DNA of 25,632 bases from Entophlyctis helioformis. Taxonomy: Eukaryota; Chytridiomycota; Chytridiomycetes; Chytridiales; Chytriomycetaceae. Both the position numbers and the translations under genes were made by a program. Shown piece by piece: positions 16,969 to 25,632 of the stretch. The stretch is from NCBI GenBank assembly GCA_025526915.1, contig JAHLKH010000274.1:1-25632 (forward strand), given 5' to 3'. The notes below the pieces were generated by a model, which was given only the letters and a program-made list of their open reading frames with translations, was not told the origin of the DNA and ran no database searches. The first letter of the stretch is position 1; the number at the start of each line of letters is the position of its first letter.

Positions 16969-18885
16969 TCATTTTCGGGTGGGCATGACAAGGACAAGAT
17001 CGACGCTCGGGCGGTACCCACGCCACACCATCTTGTCAAACAGCCGGACGGCTAGCCGCTCATTGCCGATCCTGAGCTGCATCCGGATAATCTCCTCGTA
17101 TGTCTGTGCATTGGGCTGCATGGCTTGCAGCTGCTCGTTGAATAGCAGCATGGCATCGTGTACGCGGGTGGCGCGGGTGTACAGGTTGATCATGCGTGCG
17201 TAGGTGGCCGACAGAGGGCGGGGCGTGCCCCAATAGTGCTGGACGGTCTTGGTCTTTCCGTCCGCGTTGCTGTGGCTGTTCTTGTTGTAGCGCTCGCTGG
17301 GCTCATCAGACTCCTTGGAGATGTGGATGAACGACGGCAGGCTGGGGAGAGAGGGCGACGTGTCAAGACGCCACGAATCGCACAGGCTGAGCACGCCCTT
17401 CCAGTACGTCTCGGCACCGGCCAGGTCGCCACACGCCTGGCACGCCTCGATGATGGCGTCATACAAATGCTCGTCGACGGTGTGGGGGTTGCCATGGACC
17501 GGATCCTGCGCTTGGTCGAGCAGCTGCTGAAACAGGGCTTTGGCGTCGTCAAGCCGTCCGGTCAAGCCAAGCGCGCGGATGAACGCCTCGTGCACAACAC
17601 GAGACTTGACCTGCAGCGCATTCACTGGTGCTGCCTCTGAGCCAAACGGTCCGTTTGGCAGTGCCGACAAAGGCTCGGGCCCACGTGCACCAGCCAGGGC
17701 CTTGTAATGCTCGTACAGACGCTCGGCACCTTCAAAGTCACCCGCACGGGCGTAGCCGTCAATCATGATCGCCCATGCATCCGCATTGACCAGCCGAGAC
17801 GCAGGATGTGCGCTCAAACACCGCATCCACATGTCGGTGAGCGCGTCCAGATCGCCCAGCCGAGCAAACAGGGCCATGACCAGATTGAAGCAGGTCACGT
17901 CAGGCCGAATGCCCTCCTCCTGTGTCATCTTCTCCAACGCCGCCAGCATCTTGGCGCGGTTGAGCGTGCCCAGATGAATCATCATCTGCGCATGGTAGTC
18001 GCGGATATCGAGTGGAATGCCCAGCATGCGCATGCGCGTGACGACGGTCAGCGAGTGCGCCTCGGCGACGCTGGGCAGCGTGTGCTGCGTGATCAGCGAC
18101 AGGAGCGCCGAGTGGTCGTCGGCCGGGATGCGGGCAATCTCTGGCTGCTGGCCCAGCATGCGGTAGATGTACCATGCCTTGCGGATCTGGCGATGGTGGA
18201 GAGCGTCGTGGAAGGCTTCGGGCGTGATGGGATAGTCGTGGTGGATGCGGCGGGTGTACTGGGGCTCGGCGACCTCGCCCTGATTGGGCTTGCCGAGCTT
18301 GAGCGGCGGCAGCGAGTCTGTGGAGCCTTGTTGCAGAGACTGCTGCCGGTAGTTGCTGGTGTTCCTGCTGTTGGTGTTGGTGTTGGTGTTGGTGTTGGTG
18401 TTGGTGTTGGTGTTGGTGTTGGTGTTGGTGTCGCTGCTGCGCTGGTGCCTGGCCGAGCCGCTCGGCGTGTGCAGGCCGAAGTCGCTGCTGGCGAATGCCT
18501 CGAACGCAGCCTCGCCTGGGTCGTAGCTGTCGTCGATGAATCCGTCGTCCTGCCCGTCGGGCTCCGCCGCCGCTGCTGCTGCCAGCTCCATGGCCAGTGC
18601 AGACGACCCGGCTGGCTGGCCCTGCGGCTGTCCTGCAGCCGTCGTGGTCGTCGACATGAACTGCACCGACGGCAGCGGACGGCAGAATCGCTGCGACGGT
18701 GCGGTGCTAGCATGCTGCGCTGCGTGTTGTGCTGCGTGCGGCTGCGGCTGTGTCCGAGTGTGCCGTTGCGTGTGCGACTGGAGCTGTGGGTGCGACTGCG
18801 GCTGGCTGCTGCAGAGCGCAAGACTCGCAACGCTGCGCCGGCTGCTTGCCAGCCGCAGCGTTTGTGATCGTGCAAGACGCAGCAT
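16969..18885 (-). CDS. Mitochondrial pentatricopeptide-repeat (PPR) protein
   Basis: A single-exon 638-codon frame from an ATG at 18885. The N-terminus MLRLARSQTLRLASSRRS is Arg/Ser/Leu-rich without acidic residues, the look of a mitochondrial targeting sequence. Residues to about 215 are low complexity, with a (Asn-Thr) repeat near 155-175. From about 225 on there are helical pairs typical of PPRs: AFHDALHHRQIRKAWYIYRM, VTCFNLVMALFARLGDLDAL, AWAIMIDGYARAGDFEGAER, EAFIRALGLTGRLDDAKALF, YDAIIEACQACGDLAGAETY and YARMINLYTRATRVHDAMLL. PPR proteins bind organellar RNA and act in its processing, stability or translation. The exact target cannot be told. Its start codon lies 69 bases from the CFAP61 stop, so its promoter must overlap the CFAP61 3' end. 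Confidence 0.85.
   Translation of the reverse strand: MLRLARSQTLRLASSRRSVASLALCSSQPQSHPQLQSHTQRHTRTQPQPHAAQHAAQHASTAPSQRFCRPLPSVQFMSTTTTAAGQPQGQPAGSSALAMELAAAAAAEPDGQDDGFIDDSYDPGEAAFEAFASSDFGLHTPSGSARHQRSSDTNTNTNTNTNTNTNTNTNTNSRNTSNYRQQSLQQGSTDSLPPLKLGKPNQGEVAEPQYTRRIHHDYPITPEAFHDALHHRQIRKAWYIYRMLGQQPEIARIPADDHSALLSLITQHTLPSVAEAHSLTVVTRMRMLGIPLDIRDYHAQMMIHLGTLNRAKMLAALEKMTQEEGIRPDVTCFNLVMALFARLGDLDALTDMWMRCLSAHPASRLVNADAWAIMIDGYARAGDFEGAERLYEHYKALAGARGPEPLSALPNGPFGSEAAPVNALQVKSRVVHEAFIRALGLTGRLDDAKALFQQLLDQAQDPVHGNPHTVDEHLYDAIIEACQACGDLAGAETYWKGVLSLCDSWRLDTSPSLPSLPSFIHISKESDEPSERYNKNSHSNADGKTKTVQHYWGTPRPLSATYARMINLYTRATRVHDAMLLFNEQLQAMQPNAQTYEEIIRMQLRIGNERLAVRLFDKMVWRGYRPSVDLVLVMPTRK
18370..18431 (-). 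repeat. (GTTGGT)n hexanucleotide repeat encoding Asn-Thr in the PPR gene
   Basis: About ten GTTGGT units on the plus strand encode alternating Asn-Thr in the PPR protein before the first repeat. The six-base unit keeps the frame when its number changes. Confidence 0.9.
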
Positions 18886-18917
18886 CGTTGGGCAGGCCAG
18901 CGTCGGAATTGCGACGG

Positions 18918-18923
18918 TTTATT
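18918..18923 (-). terminator. AATAAA polyadenylation signal for CFAP61
   Basis: Read on the minus strand the hexamer AATAAA lies 31 bases after the CFAP61 stop codon, a usual distance, and 32 bases before the PPR start codon. Confidence 0.6.
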
Positions 18924-18954
18924 AGAGGCTCGTTGACGGATCGCCAGACACGCA

Positions 18955-21900
18955 TCACGGGAACGACTTGAAGACGGTCGTGTCGAGCAGAAACTCAAAC
19001 ACCTTGGCGTCCCACTGTCGACGGTCGGCCGACTGGTCAAACAGCTTGTACAGCAGCTGGTGCTCGCGCTCGGCCATCTGCGCCATCGGCACCTATAGTC
19101 AGCCGGTGTCATCCATCGCTCTGCGGCAGCAAGCCCAGCACGCACCACTTCATCCTTGTCGACATGGTGCTTGAGATGGGCGACAATCTCCTTCATCTCG
19201 TCGCTGCTGGGGTCCTTGACGGCCTCTTCGCGCGATACCTGCGCGAATCCAGGGAACCGATCGTGGTACAACGGCAATGCCCACGGCTCGCTCAAGAACC
19301 TATGTAGGGGAGCACCACTCGCCACGTCAGCCAGTCGCCACGGTGTGCACCATTCCGACATGCTGCATTGCGCATACTTTACAAAGTCGTAAATCACGCC
19401 CTCGTCAAACCGCGCGACCAGACGGTTCAGATACTTTTCGTGCAGTCCGTACAGACAGAGGATATTGTCTGTCGGGATCTTTTCCTGGCCGATAAAGGTG
19501 ACTGACCAGATGTACCCCTGCGGATCGAGATGGATGCTAAAGTATCCATGCACCAGTCGATCAATCACCAGATCGCGTCCCTGTGTGTGCAGCACCGCGT
19601 GACGCATCACGCATCATGCATCGGTCAGTGCCGCCCCAATGTGCGAATCGAGCAGACCGCGGTTGGGATACGCACGTATTCCAGTTTGTTGGCGCGCTCG
19701 GAAGCGAGCTGGCCGGGCAGGTGTGGCCGATTAAAGTACAGATAGTAGTGTCCGCCTGGCAGGTACGCCTCGATCTTCTTGGCCTGCACAAACTCGATGA
19801 GGTCGTTGGAGTCTTCGGGCAGGTTGGCCATCTGGCGGCCGGCTCCAGCTGCTGCAGCAGATGGTACTGATCCAGCCGGCTGCGGCTGCTGTGCCGCGTA
19901 GATGGCGTCCATGCCCGACGATGCGTGGTGTGCCACCATGAGCGTCGGATCGAAAATGTTGAGCAGCGTCTCGGCGAGCTTCGTACCGACTTCCTTTGAA
20001 TCGTAGTGCGCGTGCGACCACTTGGTCTGGTACCGGCTCGCGTACTTTGTGATGCTTCCTGCACCGAATCTGCCGCAACATTGTGGTGTGAGTGGGCCCG
20101 TGGTACGGCTGGCACGGTTTCGACACGAGAATGCACTCACATGAACGGGTCTTGCGTCCGGAAGTACTTGTCAATGACCAGTCGGCCATCAAACACCAGG
20201 CAGCTGTCGTTGATGAACTTGAAGGTCGCCTTGTCGATCGACCGCTCGTCGGCGTAAATGAGCATCTCGGCAATCGGCAATCGCACCGGCGTTGAATCCT
20301 CACGGTTCTGGAGAGCATGGAATAGCAGAAAAAGTCAGCTGACGCATCGCATGCAAGTCCATGCGGCAGCGACAACGACGACTTGCCAGAAGCACAAGGC
20401 CAAACAGCGTTGGCGGGTTGGATTCGGGCTGTGTGGCCCATTTGAGGATGCGGTATCCACGGTAGTGGTGCACGCCTGCCTGGACCAGATGGCCAAAGAC
20501 GCGGTCTTCGACAACAGGATCGTCAAAACACGTTGCCTTGGTCGGGAGCGTTGGATCGACCATGGCGATACGGCTGCCGGGCACGCCGCGTTTGAGAAGC
20601 ACTGTCCAAACGCAGTGTCAGCATGGGCGAGTGTGTGCATGAGATCAGCCATGGCCGCTCACTCTCGACGGTTGCATACGCCTGCACGCTGCGGCCAAAC
20701 CTGTGTGTTTCGACAGCAACCGAGTGTCAGCCGCTACACTGTGCGATAATGACGTGAGAGACGACCAACGTACACAACCGCCATGGTGCTGTCGTGTTGC
20801 TTGAGTTTGTCGATGCCTGCCATGATGGCTTCTTCTTCGTGCTTGACCATCGAGTACACGCCAGACAGCGCGGCTAGACCTGCGTCTAGCTTGCTGACCT
20901 GGTACTGCATGCCCGGACACATGACCAGATAGTCGTACCTGTGCAGCCATCGCATCCAAGGGTCAGTGGTGTCTCTGCAGTGAATTCCGACAGCTCCAAA
21001 GTACAACGCACGGAACAAGTCGGCCGCTGTCCAGATGGATCAGCTTGGACTCGCGGTCCAGCTCTTCCGTCGACTCGCAAATGACATCCACGTAGTAGTC
21101 GAGAGCCAGCTGATCGAGTCTGTGGAGTGCACATCCGCAGTGTTAGGTCTGCTCCTTCACCTGAGAGCCAAGCCAAGCATACTCGAGACTGGTGTAGCAG
21201 CGCTGGTTGACGAAATGGCACTTGGATGCCATTCGAGGCGGGCCGCCCTTGGAGATCAGCGTAAGATGCGTAAAGTGCAAGTGTGGCGTCTGGACATTGC
21301 ACACGCCAATAGCTCATTAGTTGGAATATGGCGGCATTGTCTGGCGGGTATTCGACGTACATAGACAAGCCGTTCGAGGAATGCGGTGCTGACATCCGAT
21401 CCACCGAGCACCACGATGCGGCTGTTGATGGCAATCTGGGCACGACGACCGTGTCAGCCTTTGCAGAGCGCTGCATCCAACAGCGAGAGGGGGCGGCGGA
21501 GCACATACACGTGGCTCAAAGATCAACGACGGTGTGATCAACTGCAGGTTGAATGGCAGCGGATCAGGCATCGGTACGCCGTCGCGCATGTTGTCAGGGA
21601 ACTCGATGCTGTCCCGGCATCCACACATGTGAGCATCGTCGCCACCGCTGGCATCGGCGAATGCATGCCACGGCACGCTTACACGCGACGACGCTTGACA
21701 GGCACCAGCTCGCGCAACGCCACGCGCTGCGACGCCAGGTCCTGTTGCGCGGCCTCGTCGACCAGGAACAGCAGACACGGCGACTGGCTCTGGCGCATGA
21801 CTTCCTGGAACACCCAGCGTGCCTGCACCTCGAACAACGGGTTGAAGATCATTTGGCGCAGCAGGACCGGCTTGTCGACCAGCGGCGTTAGTTTGGGCGA

Positions 21901-24339
21901 CATGAACCGCTCGATCTCGTATTGGTCCGTGTAGGCTTGCGGCGACCTGCACTGCTGTAGCACGATACAGCATGTGAGTTGGCCGAGGGATTCGGCCGTG
22001 TACACCACGTAATCTGTGCATGGATGGATATCGTGTTGGTGACGCTCGTGTCAGCAATGTTCGTGGTTGCGGTGATGTAAGCATCACTCAGACGACGGGC
22101 TGTTACCTGACTGAGGATCAGTCAAGGCACTCCGCACGCTGGACATGATTTCCTGCTGGTTCTTGAGCCCAAAAGTGAGCGAGTCCAGAGGCTCCACATC
22201 AGCCGGCACTGCACGGCGCACGTTCACCAGATCGCCACACCCGAACCTGTTCGTGATGTACAGGTTGTGTCTGTCCAACATGCACACCAGTCAGTCGCCA
22301 CCACACCATCCCATCGCTCTCACATCCGTAAAGAAAGCATCATAAGACTCACGCGGCGATCTTGCCCGCGCGTGTCTTGACCTTGGAGAACCGGTCTAGC
22401 AGCTTGATCTCGGGCGTGTTGGGCGGCAACGACACCAGGCAATAGTCGCGCGCACTGAACATCTGGAACGCCACGCGGATAAACTCGATCGAGTGGTTGG
22501 CGTACTGGTTCTCGATGCAGAACATGTTGACGCAGAAGGCGTTGGGTGTGCGCATGTCGGTCGGGTTGATCGCGTCGTCTTCTTCTGCCGGTGGCGCGGG
22601 CTGCGACAATGAGAGCTTGGGGTTGCTGTTGGTTGAGCTGCGTTTGGATGTCGAGAGCGCGTCGTCGGTCATGGCTGTGGCGGCCATGCTTTCGGACATG
22701 GCATCCATGTTGCTGGCGTCTGTATCTTGGGCCGCTGGCGACGAAACCGACGCCTTTGGTTGCTGTGGTTTGGCTTTCGGCACTGGCTTTACCTCTGTTG
22801 CGGGCCGCCGAGTCAGCTCGTGCTATCCACCTGCGGTGTCTGTTGGATGGCAAATGCATGATTTACCCTTCATGAGATAGTCAAACATCTCCAAATGGTA
22901 GACATCGTGCAGCATGGCCTGGTCAATCTCGCGGTTGATGCTCATGAATCCCACCACCTCGCCATCCGCCTGTCAATGCACCATCAAGCCGTTGTTAGCC
23001 GCAAGATGCTGTCCAGACAGCCCAAACGCACAACAACACTACCTCGGCAACAAGAGTGCGAACGGCTTCTGACTTGGACTCGACAAGGCCGGCCAGATAG
23101 TAGTCGGCATGCTCGCCCTTCAGCAACTGCCGTCATGCCATTTAGTGCATGTGGGCAGCAGATCACCGAGAAACTGCCGCACAAGCCACCTACATTCTGA
23201 CGGCGGAACATGGGCACGAGATCGTCGCAGTCCTCGACACGCGCACGCCGCACGCGGAACGTCGGCAGCACGTCGCGGCGATGGCACACCTGCAGGGAAA
23301 ACGTCGCGTTCGGGTTCAGCAGTGCTGCTTCGGTAAAGTACTTTGCGCCGCGCTTCATGTTGCGGAACCTGCGTCGGCTCGGCTGGGCATCGCCGTTGCC
23401 GCCCGATCCCCCTGCCGCAGCATTGGCCGAAGCCGACGCATCAGCCGACGGCGTGGGTGGGATGTACCGCGGCGACGAGAACGGCGGGAAGAGGATCAGC
23501 GAGTCTGGCAGGAAGTAGCAGATATTCTTGATGAGCGGCAGCAGCTCGTACAGCGTGTTGATGGACGTGTCGAGGAACGGCAGCGAGATGTCGGGGTCGG
23601 CAAAGAAGAAGGCGATGAATGCCGTGTTGTGGATCTGTGGCGGTCGGCAGACGCGTCAGTGGTGTGGATGGTTTTACAGACACGACACGCTGTTGGACTC
23701 ACGGTGGCGTCCTTGAAGTCGTACAGGGTTTTGATCCAGGCGTCCCAGGCACCTGCAATCAGCTTGTCGCCGGCCACGGCAGCAGCAGTCTCGGCACCTG
23801 CAGCAACGCCAGGAGCAGACTCGCTTGCAGCTGTATCCGCGCCACCGCCGCCGCCCCCGCTGCCGGTCATCTCATCGCCAGAGGCAGCGTTTGGCGCATT
23901 CGCCGCACCGCTGTTCGAAGCTGCCGCCGAGGCCACCTTGTTGGCCACAAACGACGGCGGCGTGAGACTGAACGCAGCAAAGCCAAACACCTTGGTATCG
24001 TTGGCATCGGTCGCCACGATGGCCAACGGACACGTATCACTGCAGCGGCACAGAGTGTGATGAGGGCGTCTGCCAACGGGACACGCGCTGCATGGCCACG
24101 ACGGCTTACATGAGCAGGGCGATGTTGTAGTCGCCGTATCGACGCTGGAGCGCGCGCTCCATGTCGTCGCGTCCAAACACGCCGCCCTTGACGAGCTTCT
24201 GGATCTTGGCAGCGTCTCGCATCTCTGCCCGGCGGTACGACAGAGGAGTTGCTCCTGCGCCTGCGCCTGTATTGGCACCTGCACCTGCGCCTGCTCCTGC
24301 ATTGGCAGTCGGCTGCCCTGTTGTTGACTGTTGCAGCAT
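18955..24339 (-). CDS. CFAP61: CFAP61-like cilia- and flagella-associated protein
   Basis: Twenty exons fit one frame: 24339-24110, 24039-23703, 23634-23194, 23126-23043, 22969-22867, 22794-22353, 22270-22107, 22013-21683, 21608-21509, 21435-21361, 21289-21183, 21119-21012, 20938-20774, 20700-20663, 20601-20387, 20307-20141, 20069-19676, 19580-19378, 19299-19146 and 19092-18955. They total 3996 bases, 1331 residues, near the roughly 1200-1300 of relatives. In Chlamydomonas the protein is a part of the calmodulin- and spoke-associated complex at the radial-spoke base of the axoneme. Evidence: an acetyltransferase-like N-terminal region (RVEDCDDLVPMF, DGEVVGFMSINREID); a Rossmann-like stretch (SRIVVLGGSDVSTAFLERL, near residue 750); LTLISKGG; YDYLVMCPGMQYQ; IFGAGSITKYASRYQ with HYDSKEVGTKLAETLLNIFDP; and FLSEPWALPLYHDRFPGF near the end. 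Intron 20386-20308 appears to use GC..AG (GCAAGT donor). Low-complexity inserts occur in exons 1, 2 and 6. The start codon is the first in-frame ATG after a closed upstream stretch. Confidence 0.9.
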
Positions 24340-24470
24340 AGCGTCACTGTCGAACGGTTTCTTTACAGGCAAACCTGGTGGATACCATCTCCGTCGCTTT
24401 CATTCGTCTGCGACCAGCGCAGGCTTCATCGACTCCTTCCCACCAAGGCAGCGTACTCGCCGTCGCCGGC
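24340..24470. other. Short NAA38-CFAP61 intergenic spacer
   Basis: Only 131 bases separate the NAA38 stop from the CFAP61 ATG on the same strand. The spacer must hold the NAA38 3' end and the CFAP61 promoter. Two upstream ATGs on the minus strand open only short frames that close before or across the CFAP61 start. Confidence 0.5.
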
Positions 24471-24817
24471 TCAGTACGACTCGATCTTTGCCGTTGCAAT
24501 GTAGCAGCCGCGAATGACCACCGCCCCAACGTACCGCAGCTGCTCTGTCCGCCCCCCTCGCACGTCGCAAGCGTCAGTCGGCACGATGCTCAGGTCTGCT
24601 CTGGTCTGCTCATGGCAACTCACGGCAACTCACCGCCGTCAAACTCCTCCGTGGCGTTGAGGACGACGTTGGCGTCCCGGTCGACGCACACAAAGAACCC
24701 CTGGAACACCCGGCCGTCGGTGACGGTGATGCGGGCCTTGCGGCTCAGCAGCATCTGCAGCTGGTCTCGCTTGCTTCGCCCATTCGCTGGCGTTGGCGTT
24801 GGTGTCGGCTCGTCCAT
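24471..24817 (-). CDS. NAA38: NAA38/LSMD1-like subunit of the NatC N-terminal acetyltransferase
   Basis: Two exons, 24817-24634 and 24544-24471, are joined across an 89-base GTGAGT...CAG intron and give 85 residues. The family is a small Sm-fold auxiliary subunit of NatC, which acetylates protein N-termini beginning Met-Leu, Met-Ile, Met-Phe or Met-Trp. The fold shows as Sm1, LLSRKARITVTDGRVFQGFF then VCVDRDANVVLNATEEF, and Sm2, LRYVGAVVIRGCYIATAKIE. The DGR..G.F.C.DRD.NV pattern is what separates it from other LSm proteins. A short PTPTPTP tail precedes the Sm1 motif. The ATG at 24817 is the only suitable one; the open frame upstream of it contains no ATG in a coding-like context. An LSm8-like spliceosomal protein is a less likely alternative. 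Confidence 0.85.
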
Positions 24818-24918
24818 GTCAACGAATGATCGTTTTGAAGGAAACAGTTGTGATCGCAACATGGACTGCTTGTATGGACAACCAACAGTGCACAAGCGGT
24901 CGACGCAAGACTGTGCGT

Positions 24919-24924
24919 TTTATT
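24919..24924 (-). terminator. AATAAA polyadenylation signal for the right-edge gene
   Basis: On the minus strand AATAAA lies 33 bases after the stop of the gene at 24958 and about 100 bases before the NAA38 start codon. Confidence 0.6.
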
Positions 24925-24957
24925 ACGATTGGCTGGCGCCACGGGTGCGGCTGCGGG

Positions 24958-25632
24958 TCACTCTGCCGCTACCAGCCGCGCTACCAGCCCGCTTGTCGAC
25001 GCTCTCCTGCGATGCCGCTGTACTCGTGGCGATCCTGGCAGACTTGCGTGGCCGCCCAGGTTTCCGTGCCGCCGGCTGCTTGGTGCTCGATGCTCTACCA
25101 CCACTGGCACGACGATCCTCTTCCTCTTCCTCTCCTCTTCCTCCTCGTCTTCGTCGTCTTCGTCATCGTCAGCCTCCTCGTCGTCAACCGCAATGAACTC
25201 CTTGTCGCTGCCGTCATCACTCTCGTCGCGTATCTGGCGCTTCTGTGGTTGCAACGACCGTGGCTCCTGCAACTCGCGCACAACCTGCGACGGCACAACA
25301 GGCGCAGAAGCCACTCGAGGAAGCCTCATGGCGGGCACGCGTTCCCTGGCAGCAGCTGGGGCTCCTTTCGCGTGTCCACTGCTGGCGGGCTCGCTGCCAT
25401 GAACAGCAGCCCGCTGCCGCTCAGTGACTCCCCGCGTGCCTCTGCCGCCATTCGCATTCGCACTCGCACTTGCGCTCGCACTTGCACTCACGACACGAAA
25501 CTGCGGCTCCGCACTCGTCCGTCCAGAAGCAGCAGCAACATCACCGCCGCCACTGCCGCCGCCAGTCTCGGGCATGACCCAACCGCGTGCGCGCACACTC
25601 GCCCGATCCCGTTCGCCCAGCCCGTAATAGAA
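24958..25632 (-). CDS. C-terminal part of an unidentified acidic/basic low-complexity protein, cut by window edge
   Basis: The frame is open from the right edge to a stop at 24958-24960. The first in-window ATG is at 25575, but the frame continues upstream of it (FYYGLGERDRASVRARGWV), so the start may lie outside. From the ATG there are a Gly-rich stretch, a Ser-Ala repeat (gcactcgcacttgc units near 25450-25490), and then, past the middle, DDGSDKEFIAVDDEEAD and a long Asp/Glu run followed at once by RKRKR. It ends with an Arg/His/Ser-rich tail. An acidic run next to a basic cluster is common in nuclear proteins, and RKRKR could be a nuclear localisation signal. No domain is recognisable, and I assign no function. 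Confidence 0.5.
   Translation of the reverse strand, partial: FYYGLGERDRASVRARGWVMPETGGGSGGGDVAAASGRTSAEPQFRVVSASASASASANANGGRGTRGVTERQRAAVHGSEPASSGHAKGAPAAARERVPAMRLPRVASAPVVPSQVVRELQEPRSLQPQKRQIRDESDDGSDKEFIAVDDEEADDDEDDEDEEEEERKRKRIVVPVVVEHRAPSSRRHGNLGGHASLPGSPRVQRHRRRASTSGLVARLVAAE
25100..25185 (-). repeat. Asp/Glu-coding low-complexity tract
   Basis: The plus strand shows cttcctcttcctc and cgtcttcgtcgtcttcg repeats that encode the acidic run of the edge gene on the minus strand. Confidence 0.7.

Noticed and set aside
17707..18867. A 386-codon plus-strand open frame
   Set aside because: It is antisense to the PPR gene; its Gly-Val repeat is the reverse of the Asn-Thr repeat.
18093..19610. 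A 505-codon minus-strand frame joining the CFAP61 end to the PPR region
   Set aside because: It reads through CFAP61 introns and into the PPR gene out of frame. CFAP61 exons 18-20 and the PPR frame explain the sequence better.

Overview
The window looks like nuclear DNA of a zoosporic (flagellated) fungus, most likely a chytrid or blastoclad. It is GC-rich. Host genes carry many short introns (about 50-95 bases) with GT..AG ends, and one candidate GC..AG intron. A CFAP61-type axonemal gene implies a motile flagellum. An OPT oligopeptide transporter, a PPR protein and a NAA38/LSMD1-like subunit fit a fungal genome. No rRNA, tRNA or CRISPR array was seen. The lineage is an inference; the sequence names no species.

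Left third (1-7439): nested LTR retrotransposons. A nearly complete Ty3/gypsy chromovirus lies on the minus strand, with gag and pol open and overlapping and the two LTRs differing at one base in about 204. It sits inside the reverse transcriptase of a plus-strand Ty1/copia element. The copia remnant keeps the end of RT, RNase H, a polypurine tract and a 127-bp 3' LTR with TGTTG/CAACA ends, and is broken again by a 183-bp insertion.

Middle (7440-12557): an intron-rich plus-strand gene for a Fanzor protein, the eukaryotic relative of TnpB RNA-guided nucleases. The RuvC-I aspartate, a TS-C-x2-C...C-x2-C zinc finger and the RuvC-III aspartate are all visible. Its 5' end abuts the copia LTR and a splice acceptor precedes its first in-window ATG, so the copia element probably interrupted it. 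Two small hairpins and a T-run directly after the stop are candidates for part of its guide RNA. An unidentified two-exon fragment and microsatellites follow.

Right half (12558-25632): host genes, all on the minus strand. In plus-strand order they are an OPT transporter (2 exons), a 1.95-kb region with at most one doubtful small plus-strand gene, a mitochondrial PPR protein (1 exon), CFAP61 (20 exons, 1331 codons after removing introns), NAA38 (2 exons) and the C-terminal part of an unidentified acidic, low-complexity protein cut by the window edge. Spacing is tight: CFAP61 ends 69 bases before the PPR start codon, and NAA38 ends 131 bases before the CFAP61 start.

Exon boundaries were worked out by hand from frame, splice consensus and family similarity. 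No database search was possible.
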